Positions 1 through 11,579 of a stretch of 64,000 nucleotides of DNA are shown here, in pieces. The translations under genes and the position numbers were made by a program. The stretch spans positions 2,252,259 through 2,316,258 of the forward strand of contig JAKOON010000019.1 in assembly GCA_022577435.1 (NCBI GenBank), given 5' to 3'. The DNA is from Embiotoca jacksoni (taxonomy: Eukaryota > Chordata > Actinopteri > Embiotocidae). The notes beneath the pieces were generated by a model. The model was given only the letters and a program-made list of their open reading frames with translations, did not search any database and had not been told where the DNA came from. The number at the start of each line of letters is the position of its first letter. Positions within the stretch are counted from its first letter, which is position 1.

Positions 1-1018
1 ATGTAGTTTAGGGAATTGGGTAATTGTGTTTTGGTTAGTTAGTATAAAGAGTCGCGTAATCACTCTGGTGCGAACCCCTTGGAGAATTGTTGCCCTGGAA
101 CAGCCCCTAGCAATGCTTAGTTCATTTCCTGATCCTGGTGGAGGCAATGAGGGATAATAAGCTCTACGCTACGCTTACTGCGCTTGATGATGTGGTCGCA
201 CGGCTTCTCTAATACTGCAATCAGAGAAGGGTTTGGAGAGAAAAGGCGAGACAGAGAGCTGTCTCAGTAAATCCCTCTTTTTTTGTTATGATGGATGTGA
301 CGGATAAAGAGAGTTCCTCCGGAGACAACTAGGAAAACTGTGTTGAAAACATGTCATCAAGACCACAAGATGTGACGCAACCCAAAGGAGATTGCTCATC
401 TTCTCGTCTGAAGTGGTGGCTGGAGTGAAACATTAATCTGGGGGGGTAGTGTGGTGTAGGCTGGCAGTGTGATAGAAAAGCAACAGTCCCCCGGAGGAAT
501 ATTGGCAAGACATGCTGTTCTCAAAAAGGATCATATTCCTCTACTCGACAACGCTGTCAGACACTTGTGATTGGTTATGATTGCACTGTCAGTCAACAAA
601 CCTTGTATCCCGTAAAGTCTCACAATCATTTTTTTGTTTTTTTTCAAAACAATTACAACAAGCTGCAACACGTAAAAAGCTGCTGTACGGATGTTAAAAT
701 AGAAATACTCCAACAAAGCGTGATAACACAGAAACCAATAAAATGGGGGATGTGAGTGATTCATATTACAATCCTGCAGCTTGAACCAAACTTAAATGTG
801 ATTGCTACCGCAGCCTCACCCTGGTCCTCCCTCCGGTCCTCCCTCCCCCCCTCAGCACTCCCACAATCATGAACAGATCCTCGGGTTATTTCACAAACTC
901 TGCTGCCGCCTGGGTCACATTTACCCCGGCCCGGTCGCCGATACCCATGACCAACCTGATTACACACTTACCCAATTACCTAGTGAGACTGAGCAGGTGG
1001 GCGAAAGGGGCACACACT

Positions 1019-1021
<3 letters not shown>

Positions 1022-1055
<34 letters not shown>
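1022..1055. repeat. (CA)n microsatellite
   Basis: Uninterrupted CA dinucleotide run of about 17 units. Confidence 0.97.
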
Positions 1056-1057
<2 letters not shown>

Positions 1058-3956
1058 TACTGTATATGTGCCTGGACGTGAGGTTAACAGGAGGCTAGAG
1101 GGGTCGTCAAGTGCACTGAAAGTGCTTGAATGGATATTGACAAAGAGTTGTGTACAGGCCTGGCCTCTTCCCAGCTGGCTTCCAGCCGTGGTACAGGTGC
1201 CACACTAGATCACCCCTCTCCCCCTCCCCCTCCGACCTCTCCGCCCTGCACCCCCATACATATGGCTCTCCAGCTAGAGCCTCCACAACAGGTGCAGTAG
1301 GTTAGACTGCAGGCCTGGACATGAGAGGAAACAGACTGTTATTGTGGGCCTTCCTTCCATCATCTCTTCTTTTTTTTTGCAATCCCCCCCCCTCCTCCCC
1401 TCCACCAATCCCCCCTCCCACCTCCAGCTCTCCTCATCCCGACAGCCCGAGGGAGCAATCGAGAGGTCCAACCTGAACGTGTAACCTGAGTGCAACTCTT
1501 CTGTATTGTGCAAGGATGTTGAGAAGAGGAGGGGAAAGCGGGGGACATGTTGCACACGCAGAGGATTGGGATTGTTTGTGTGTAGACGTGTGTGTGCTTG
1601 TGCGTTTGTGGTGTATTTTGGAAGCATTAATGCGACCGTGAAATGACAGATCTCCAACCTACGGCTGGCACTGGCAGGATTAGACACACTGCTTTTACTC
1701 GCTGACAGTTTGATGGTAATTCATCCATCTCGGGGTGCACTAACAGCGACAATCTAAAAATGCAAAACTGTGAATAAGCGCCGTCTTTATAAACTGTTTG
1801 TATGCACACACATGTGCATGAAGAGTTAAAGCTCCAGTGCCAACAAACTTTACCAACTCACATTCAGTGACTGCTCTCTCTACTGTATTTTTGCACTGGA
1901 AAACTTTGCAGCCTACTGCATTTCATTATGAGAAATCCAGATGTGCTTCTTGGCTGCCAGTGAATGTCTTCAGCTGTGTATGACACTGTTGTTGGCCTCC
2001 CTGCACAAAGTGCAGACAGAGAAACGACGCCTCAGGGCAAGACTTTCTGCTCCCTCTCTCTGACTCTCGCTCTGCCAACTCTCCTTCTCCTTTGTCTCTT
2101 TCTTTCACCCCCTTCCACTTACATTTCTGCACCCTCTTACCTGTCTCACCTCTTATCTTTTTGTTACTCACCCTTCACCCTCATCTCCCTGTCTTGCTCT
2201 GTGTCTCTGCCTGGGGAGACGAGGCTGGTCTGACCAGTGACAGGTAGTCAGAGGGCATGTGGGAGCCGGCTCCAGAAAGTCTGCCCCTATACCTACTTTG
2301 ACACTGGCTCGCCCTCTCTTTCTCTCCCTTATTCACTCACACTCACACACAGTCATTTACTGCCTGCATGGTGGACCCGTCATGTCAAATGTCAGCGAAC
2401 AAATTACTCAAAGGAGTCTTGAAAGTTCAAAGAAAGCAAAGTGTTGTTAGCGCCTGTCGAGCCAAACACTATCTCAACTTAGTCATTGTTTTAAATGAAT
2501 AACACCCATCAGTTTTGACATTTACAGTGAAGACATGAAAAACTCCTTTTTCAGTGCATCTTCTTTTTTGTCCTGAAACCTGCAAAGAAATTATGCAAAA
2601 GTCAAGATTAGTAAATTGCCAAAAGTATAAGAGATTATCATGTTTTGTCAAACTATACCAGTAAATGAGATGAGACTGTTTAGAAGCAGGTTTGTGGCGG
2701 GTGAAGGAAAAACCGCAAGAGATTTTATAGTTGTCTTTGTTTAAACATTGGTTTTCTTTATAATGAAGCACACCACAGATTATTTTATGCACATCTTTGA
2801 GCCCCCACACCAGTAAAATGTATTGCTATGTAGTGTTGTGGGATCAAGAAACTAAGTTACAGGCATCTGGTGACCTAAAAAATTAGAGTGCAGTGGGTAA
2901 CTGTAAGGTCCTGGATCTGATTTGTGGCTGAGAGTAATTTGTTGTCTTCCATATCCCTCTTTTCCTCTCAACCCTTTCTCTCCGGTCTCTCACCAGACAA
3001 AAAAAAAAGAAAAAAGACTTTGTTTGTTCAGCTGGCTGATCAACAATTATCAATTTGTGCCATGAAATGTAATTCTTACTTCTTCACAGTTGTTAGTGAC
3101 CTTAAGAGACCCTGAATATTGGATACTTGCGTCACTCTGCCCTCTATTGAGAAAAATATGCTATTACACAATGAATTTAATACGATTATTGTGCAACATG
3201 TGTAAAACGTTTGACCACTTTAATGTCGTACTTTTAGGCAATACTTTTACCATGCATTTTCCTCTCATCAGCTCAAAGAAAACAGTTGACTGCTTCTCGC
3301 ATTAACGTGTAATTCACAGAGAGCAGGATGCACCAGAACACAGCGAAACCAAGTCCTGCTTCAGTACTCTCATTGACCTCAACCAGACAGGTCAGCTGTC
3401 ATGGCTGCTGCTGGGCTGCACATTGATCAGATCAGACGCGGCTGACACACCGTCTAGACTAAGAGCAGACCCCTTCCTAGTATTGTTTGTTGGTGGTTGG
3501 TGGAGTGAGAAAAACAGGAAGAGTGTGTGTGACTAAGCCAGTGAAAAGCACCGGGCCCAGGAGGAATAAAGGCTTCCTGCCTTTAGATGTTTCTTCTCAC
3601 ATCAGCTTACCGGCAGGCAGGCAGAAGTATTGCCTTGAAGGTTGATGTTTTGTGTGATGAAAACACTGTGGGATGGATGAGGTGTCGACAATGCACTGCC
3701 TGTATTCAGCCACAGAGGGGCAGCACTACACTAAGATTCATTTCTGTCACCTGTATACTCACACTTTCAAATCCCCCTCATTTTTTCTGTTTAATGTAAT
3801 AATTATATTAATTATGTTTAGACATTTTATTCCTTTTATCAAAGAGTGAAGAGGGAACACAGGTAGAGAAAGACAAGGGAATGACAAGCTATAAAAGTGC
3901 CCAGCCTGGCTTGTACCAGGAACATTGCGCTGACAACTGAATCTAACTTGATGAGC

Positions 3957-4432
3957 GTTAGATGAAAAGATTGATGCCACTCATCTGTCAGTGCAACAGG
4001 AAGTTGGGGGCGAAGCTTAGCTTAAAGACTGGAAACAAGGGGAACAACCAACCATGCTTTCAAAAAAAAAAAAAAAAATCACAAATCCTATCCTACCAGC
4101 ATCTCTAAAGGTCACGAAATACAGCTTTGTTGTTTATCAGCCATAAATCAGTATAATGTTGTTGTTTAATTAGTATAAAACCCAAAGCTGTGGTTTTAGA
4201 TGTCCCAGACTGTCTCTATAGGCTGGGTGCATTTGCTTCTTTGAGTTTTAGACTCTCTCATGGTGATGACAGCACTGCAGGAAGTCAATTAGTGAGCTTT
4301 CAAGGTGCTTGTAGGGGGAATTTCTTTACCTTTGGACTGAGCCAGACTGGCTGTTTCTCCCCTTTGCTGTCTCATGCTGAGCTAAGCCCACTGATAGGCT
4401 GAATGGTATCAATCTTGTCATCTAAAGTGAAT
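3957..4432. mobile_element. Inverted-repeat MITE-like element
   Basis: The left end (tagatgaaaagattgatgcc, from about 3959) and the right end (gtatcaatcttgtcatcta, near 4406-4424) are near-perfect reverse complements. Further inside, gcttagctta with aacaaggggaac on the left mirrors cccctttg with tgagctaagc on the right. The arms are over 90 nt each around a centre with an A-run at 4062-4077. There is no coding capacity. From memory this matches a very common percomorph interspersed repeat (gcttagc..aaagactggaaac type). The autonomous family is not identified and exact ends are uncertain by tens of bases. Confidence 0.7.
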
Positions 4433-6599
4433 AAACTGTGAACTATTTCTTTAAAACCCCATTGGCCAACCTGAAAAAAAACCCATGCAAGGAACTGACA
4501 GTTGAAAGAATTTGTATTACTGACTAAGTTTATGGATTCACGTAAGTATTTTGTACCAGCGCATACCTTTCACTCTCCCTCTCATTTGACCTGTACTTTC
4601 CTTCAAGTACGCACATGCCGGCAATGTTAATGATGTCAACTTGTAGCTTCACCTTCATAAAGGTCAGAGAACTCACACATTTCTGGCATTCTTGCTCCTG
4701 CCGCCTGTCCTTCCCCCCTCAAAGACAAGAGTAAATCTGTGTCCCAGACATAACATAAAGCAGTGATCATTTTCCATGCGCAAGGTGGTTGTTTCAGCCC
4801 AGTGTTTGAGTTAGTGGCACTGTAATTATGAGTTTACAGCTGAAACACAGGTTGTGACATTCCTCTACCAGCTGGAGGTCTGTCTGTAAATCTGGCACCT
4901 TTACCTGAGGACCCCCCCGACCCCACCCTCCGTCCCCCCCAACAGCCCACGGACATCGCTGCAACCATCTACGTACACAGAAATGTTTGTGTTTCACCAT
5001 GTTTTGATCAAGGTGAAAAACAGCAAGGAAACTGAGTCGATTATATTTTATGAGGAGCCTCGTCAGCTTGATTAATTTGAACCCGATGAACAGGGCAGAT
5101 TTATTTTAGGATAATGTGTAAATATTTGATGAGATGGCTGCAGAAGACACACTTCTCTTCGCTCATATCCTCGTGAGTAAAACAGTTCATAATTTACTTG
5201 TTTGTATTACTAACCGGGTGAAATAAAATATGCACTTTGAGGTTTTAAGCGTCTGAAACATTTGATATCTGAAGATTTTAATAAAACGGGGAATGCAATT
5301 TCTGAGATTCAGCCATGGAAATCATTTTGAGATGGAGCTGCTGTTTTTTCAGAGACAGAATCACTGGCGTTGTGCATTTTGTTTGTATTTTTTGAAAAAA
5401 AAAAAAAATTTCTTTCCTTGCATGATCTGAAACTTTAAAACAGGAAAGTAAAAAAGATTTTCCTATATTTTGTATTTTGAGCAATGAGCTCAGGACCCCC
5501 ATGGCTGGAGAAAGTTTGTTGGTGGCCTACGATCAAAAAGAGGCCACATGCAAGACAGTAGAGCAATTAGCATGCGTGGTAAGTGAGATATGTCCTTATG
5601 CCATAAGATGAACATTTGTTTGAAAATGTTTCTCCCAAATGGACAGCAAACTCTGAAGGAGAAGATTAGCCAACTTTCCCTTTGGAAATCATTTAATTTG
5701 TGATGGAATGATGGAATACAATATAACGCCATAGAAACTACGCCTCAAGCCCACAGAAACATGTTAATGATAAAAAAACGTATACACACGAGCAAAGAAG
5801 ACCGTTTCAAATCATTTACACGTCAAAGATCGGCAGCTACATCGACTCAATATGACCGGGCAGAAAATCTGGGTTAGAACCTCGCCCTCTACTCATTTAC
5901 TGTAACTGTAGACCTTTCGAGGCTCACTAGTGCAATTGTCTCTATGATCTCATGTATGAAAAGAAAGCAGGTGTTGTGGGAATCGGGCACAAGGGTTCTT
6001 TAGTTCCAATCCACTGAGGAATTCACCATCATCACGTAGATTTGCAGATTAAAAGTTCTGAGAGGGCCACTTAACGTTCCACTGGAGCACGACCGGGGTG
6101 AGCAAGTATGCCACTTATAATTGTCAAACAAGCTGGTGGCCGCAAGGTCACAGGATCTCCTGGTGGAAGGGTTGGAGGGAAAATGAGAGGCCCAGAGCTG
6201 GGCATAATCTGGAGCCAGAGGATTTGAGCCATGACTGTAGGAAGGGTCTGGGGCTGAGTCATAAGGACTGTTGATGCCAATCGAACCCAGAAACCTCATG
6301 TGTCATTACAGCTCTTTCAAACGGTGTTTCTCTAGTTGTTAATAGAAACTGCTGCCGGCCTACATGTGTCGCAGAGTCTTTTTCTCATGTAACACCGACT
6401 CAGACTTTGTGACTTTATCTATGGCTGATGTATGTTTCTAAGACTTTCAGTCTAAACTTATGCATCGTGGAGTTAAACATCAGCAAGGCAACATGCTCAC
6501 AGTGACAGCGCAAAACAGATTGAAGTTTAGAAGTTACAAGGTTTGGCGATTACCGTCTTTGTTTAGAATGTAAATGTGCTGTTGTTGGTGGGAATGCAT

Positions 6600-7515
6600 G
6601 TACTATTGCAGGTATTTGGTCAAGAACAAAAGTATTGGACAAACTGAAACTTTCTGGCCAGATGACAGAGCTATTTAAAAAGTTCAGGGATCATATTTCA
6701 GCTGTTACGGCACATTTCTTCTTTGGGAGGACAAGAATGTCGGGTCCCTAATTTCATGGTAATCCATCAAAAAATGTCAAGACGTTTCACACAAAATAAC
6801 AAATATCAACTTCATGGTGGCGCTAGAGGCAATTTGAGGGGATCATCACCAAAGCCATGAAGGTAGAATATCCAGGAACCGTGAACATCCAGTCTGGCAT
6901 CAACACCAAATGATCCAGTGCTGGGTTTGGCCCCACCGAGGTGTGACGAGAACACGCATGTACGGAAAATGGTCGTGTGACAAAGTACCGTGTGAGAAGG
7001 TCCACGTCAGGAGGAGGTTGATGGTGGTTGGATGGAACCAACTCAGGACTTTCACCCAGGAGATGTTTGAATCCACGAGAAAGTAAAAGTTCACGTGGAA
7101 TTCTTTCTAATAATGTAAGCAAGTTACTTAAATAATGTCACATATCTAACTCGCGTACGTTAAACAACTTATTTGGTGTACGAAATGTTACTTAAGTAAA
7201 ATGACCCAATCCGTTCTTTTCCTAAACCAAACCATGTGGGTTTTAGTGTCGAAACCCACCTTAGGCCAAATGTAACACACGGGACGGGTGTATTATACTC
7301 TTTGGTGTATATCCAAGTCCATTTAAACTTGTAACAATACAAAGCTTTGACCTGCTGGTGAAGAAAAGGTCAGAGGAGCATTGAAGTCAGTAGATTTCAT
7401 CCTCTGGGCAACATGAGTAGTAAATTTCACACCATTTCCCAGCAGTGGAGGGACCAACAATCAAATTGACATTACCTTCTCTAGATCCACCCAGCTAGCA
7501 TGGCCAAAAAAAAGT
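6600..7515. repeat. Degenerate interspersed repeat cluster, possibly nested
   Basis: Phrases such as tttcatggtaatccatc and atggtggcgctagagg (6757-6830), then ttcatcctctgggcaacatg and ctagcatggcc (7397-7506), are ones I recognise as dispersed fish repeats. The stretch at about 7100-7280 (acttaaataatgtca, cctaaaccaaaccatgtgg) looks like a second family lying between the two parts. This is recognition from memory, not alignment. Confidence 0.45.
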
Positions 7516-10500
7516 TGACTCATTCCAAGTATTCGTGATGGTTAAAGGGTTCATCCTCGACACTTGTCCACTAAAATTTAATACACCAGATAACACACAC
7601 AGCAGTGATTTACATGTCAATTTTTGTGATGTACTACTCACTATATGACCAAGCTTCTGCCAAAATTTATGTCCTTTTCAGGGAAAACAAGAATTTCACA
7701 GACTACAAAGCTACCTAGCCTACCTCAGCCTCGGGCCCATTTGAACCCGCTGAACCTTTTTAAAGTTCAAGCAGGAAAGAAGGAGGGAAGCGGTGCTTGT
7801 GTATCACTGGGCTGCTACTCCGCCGTTGTGATGGCTCTGGGTGGGAGGGGGCCGGGGGGAGGTTGCGAGACAGAGAGAAGAAGACTGCAGGGGACCTGAT
7901 GGTGTCAAAACACATTATTATAGTCCCCGCAAGAAAAACAGCAACTGGCCCAGACCTCACACAGAGAAACAGAAAACAGAGACTGGGGGCAGCAGGGAGG
8001 CGAAAGAGAAAGAGACAATGACAGCGGAAAATAGAGGCCATAGAAATCGAAGAGGACAACATGGATAAGTAGTTGTGAATTTCTCTGGATGGCAGTAATG
8101 GAAAAGAGAAGTAAGGATTTCTGTTCCATAAGGACATGTACAGCTGTCTGTTAAAAAAAAAAAACATGTTGCATCTGTTAATCCTATGGCTGATTTTCTG
8201 AAAGGTTTTCATTTGTTCACACCTCTTTATCATGAATCTCAGGGTTTGTTTCAGTTATTTTGACTGCCAGTATAAGAAACAGATGATCTCATCTGTTCCG
8301 AGTTTGAAACAGGCTGGTCATTAGTGTATGTGTTGCTTAGCCTCCAAACTAAATGCTCCATGTTTCCGCTATTTAGTAGATTTCTGAATTGCTTTGAAAC
8401 TCTTTCAACTGTCAGCATGCATTGCCATTATGCACCCCCCCTCCCCCCGCTGGCCCAGATCACTAAAGTACGGTCCAGCCCAGCACCCTGTGCTCAGAGA
8501 TAAGCTAAACAAGAGTGATAGCCAGCACAATACACTGATACTTGGGGGGGAAAATCCCGGCGCACATCCTGAGGACTTGTAATCAGGTGTGCCGCACGCT
8601 GTCCACTCGACATGCATTCAACACTCCGTATCACACTCCACGTTCGGCCCTTTGTCACCATCAGCCTTGTGTTGCTGCTGCCACAGTTAGTTCATTTCTA
8701 AACCATCATTCACACTCATCTGCGTACCCAGAAACACCTCCTCACCACCAGCCTGACGCCTCCACAGCAGCAGAGTGTAAATCAGCTGCAGCGGACGGTC
8801 GGGTAACGACGGGGTCGCGAGGCAGACGGAGAGGTCATCTAATCTGCGGGACAGATCACCCACCCTGACCTCTCACTTGATGGGGACACGAAGGAGTGGG
8901 TCACCTAAAGCCGTGTTCTTGAAGCCTGCATCACAGTTATAACACCAGAGCCTGCGGTGGAGGAGAGAGGGAAGCTGGTGACTCTGCTGCTGTATTTTCT
9001 CAGAGATCTGTGACTCAGGACATCATTAGCACACACACACTACACTTATTCAAGCTCTGCAAAACGCCCTTCGCTGCCCCACCTTTTCCCGTTTGCTCTG
9101 TTCAGAGACTCGCATGCGATGCCATACAGCTCCCAGGGACATGGCGTCGCAGATGGTGCTCTGGTTATAGAGAACACGGCACTCAGCAAAATCTAATTAG
9201 CTGTGTTTGGATGTAATTTGGCATTTCTTTGATGGTAAAAACAAATGGAGGCTGTTTGACGTCGGACATAAAAATGGGAAAGTTTTCCGAATGCCACACT
9301 AATGCACCATTTCACACAGGGCATAAACTGTAATAATGAGTGTAATAAGGGTGTATCCAAGTTTGGTTTAGTCACTGCTGTTGATTGCTGCCACTCAGAG
9401 AGAAAGGCCCCTTTTACGACCCTCTGGAGCTTTTGTATACTCTAAACTGCTAAACAGATAGAAAGAGCAGCAGAAGGTGTGGTGGTGACCTTTCAGCTGG
9501 CCAAAGAAACAAACCCCTGGTCCATGATAGCAGAACGAGAGTCCTGTGAAAGTAGCCATCTGGCACTATTTGAAAGCCCATCACCCAGGCAAATAGGTCA
9601 GTGCTGCTGGACCGCAATCTCGGCAAGTGCATGGAAACTGAGGCTCTCCAAGGTCCTGGTCTGATCTGTCATCAGCCAGCATGGGTGTCTGGCCAGCGGT
9701 CAGTGGGCTGACCCATTTGACGAGAGCTTTAAGGAGGGGATGGAGAAGGGAGGGTGGAGGGAGAAGCAGAGGACAAGAGCCGAGTTGTGTTGCAAGGGGC
9801 TGATTATGCGTGCTACGGGGCCGGTTTCCTGGATGTTGTGTTTGTGTTGGAGCGGGTGGCTCCAGGCAGATGTTGCAAATGAAGGAGGTGCTGTTGTGTG
9901 TTGACATTGTGGGGGAAATCATCCCAGATGACATTTGATTGGTGTTTCAAGAGGAAATGTTTCCAGTATTTTACCACCCCGACACGCCAGATAAGAGATC
10001 GCATCACTGGTTCTGAAGACAAACTGTCGTTCCACCCTGGGAAAAATGTCCACTTTGCTCGTGAAGCAAAAAATAGTGGGGCAACACGATTGCTTTTTCT
10101 GCGCCTCAAGTGTCTGTGACACCTTCACAACCAGCCTCCAGCTGTGCCCACTGCCCACACACATAGAGACCATCCATCTGCCAATGTAAGCACATAAACA
10201 CTGCTTCAACAAACACCAGATGACCTTTTACCTTCCCAAAGCCACCTAAAAGCACAAGTAAGCACACAAACACGCACAGAAGGGAAAGCTGTGAGAGGAT
10301 ACATGGCTCCGTAATGGTTCCTATGTTTAATTATGAGGCTTTGACAGACTTCATGGCTGCATTGTTAGAGATAAAGAACAAAATAAAGGGAAAAGAGCCT
10401 AATGCAGTCTGTAAAATCAAAGATATTACGCAGGCTACACTACACTTTACTCCTATTTTATTAGGGAAACACAGAGTGATCAAACCCATGGCTACTTTAT

Positions 10501-11197
10501 TTATTATCTTTATGACACTAAAGCAGGGATGGAAGATTGACTCATTCTCGCTTACATTGGAGTAAAGCAACACCTCAGGTAAGTTGTTCTTTGAACACAT
10601 TTCAAGTAATTTAACAACTTCATCCGTTTTAAAAATGACAAATGGCTAATCACGGCACATGAATTCTTCAAATGACAAAATATGAAGCACAAAATGGAAC
10701 TTGCATTCAAGACATTCAAAGTTGCATCATTGCGCAACACAGAGACGAGTTGCGGGGCAGGGATAAATCAGTTCAAATCCTCCCTCCTTTCGTTCCTTGT
10801 GACTGGTCGGTGCCTGTGTCAGTCAGGGGGAGGGGTGCACCGCTAATTTCTATGTGCCTGTATGTCAATTTAGGACTCAGATTGCGTTTTTGTGTGTGGC
10901 TGTCAGTAGCAGCAAGCCTCAGTGGACGTCCACAGCCTCGGTCTTGGATTTCTACGTGTATTTCCCCAGATGAGACGTTTGGGACGCGCGTCTACCTGCT
11001 CACATTGAACCTTTGTCTTTGGATATTGCTGCCACTTAAGACGCATCCGCGCACACTTGTGCCTCGTGGTGCATTTGCTTCTGAAGTGAGCTGCTGTGTG
11101 ATAAACAGCACGCCCGAGGGGAAGACTCGTCCCAAAACTTCACGGAAGACTTGGCAACTTTGGAGATACACCTAGAGGTGGACATCGCGGAGAGTTC

Positions 11198-11215
11198 ATG
11201 TGGTTTATCATCTGA
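11198..11215 (+). other. Five-codon upstream ORF (MWFII)
   Basis: ATG TGG TTT ATC ATC TGA ends 66 nt before the CRIM1-like start codon. It would be in the mRNA if transcription begins upstream of about 11.19 kb, as the long leader suggests. Whether it is translated is unknown. Confidence 0.4.
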
Positions 11216-11252
11216 CAGAAGCGGACCATTTCTCTGGAAAACTTACTGAAGG

Positions 11253-11277
11253 TTTTTTTTTTTTTTTTTTTTTTTTT
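11253..11277. repeat. Poly(T) run in the 5' leader
   Basis: Twenty-five consecutive T, ending 4 nt before the ATG at 11,282. No AG follows it before the ATG, so it is not an acceptor tract and lies in the leader as transcribed. Confidence 0.95.
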
Positions 11278-11281
11278 AAAC

Positions 11282-11579
11282 ATGTTCGGCAAATGCTCCG
11301 TTGTGTTGTTGAATGTCCTCTTTCTGGCGCGGGCGCTCTCGGCTCATGAGTGCACGCCGTGTAACCTCCGGACATGTCCAGTCAAATCCTCGCACGGCTG
11401 CGAGGGTGGCCGAACCTTGGCCAGAGATCCGTGCGGATGCTGTGATCACTGTGCCCGGCTGGAGTGGGAGTCCTGCGGCGGCCAGGACTGGGCGCACGGT
11501 TACTGCGCCCTGGGGCTGACCTGCGCCGCTGTCAACCAGACCGGAGCTGCCACGATCCCAGAAATTGGAGTTTGTAAAG
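11282..11579 (+). CDS. crim1: CRIM1-like exon 1: signal peptide and IGFBP domain
   Basis: Start ATG in context aaacATGt. Residues 1-21 form a hydrophobic signal peptide ending ARALSA. Then follows an IGFBP N-terminal fold with twelve Cys including CGCCDHC and ESCGG. Donor GTGAGT, phase 1. Confidence 0.93.

Larger units (their letters stand above)
1..10900. other. Intergenic region upstream of the CRIM1-like gene
   Basis: No open frame here resembles a known protein or shows splice-consistent coding structure; frames of 60-160 codons on both strands are scattered and low in complexity. Contents I can support are a (CA)n tract near 1.03 kb, an inverted-repeat MITE near 4 kb and degenerate interspersed repeats near 6.6-7.5 kb. 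Some of the rest may be distal regulatory DNA for the gene starting at 11.28 kb, but sequence from one species cannot show that. Confidence 0.6.
10900..11281 (+). promoter_or_regulatory. Presumed promoter and 5'UTR of the CRIM1-like gene
   Basis: This stretch is richer in CpG than its surroundings (for example near 10,980-11,050) and directly precedes the start codon. No TATA box in a persuasive position was found and the transcription start cannot be fixed. It contains a short upstream ORF at 11,198-11,215 and a 25-nt T run at 11,253-11,277. Confidence 0.4.

Noticed and set aside
10672..11175. 167-codon open frame just upstream of the CRIM1-like gene
   Set aside because: No domain or signal peptide in a plausible place, overlaps the presumed leader, and its composition is unlike the neighbouring coding exons. 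Most likely chance.
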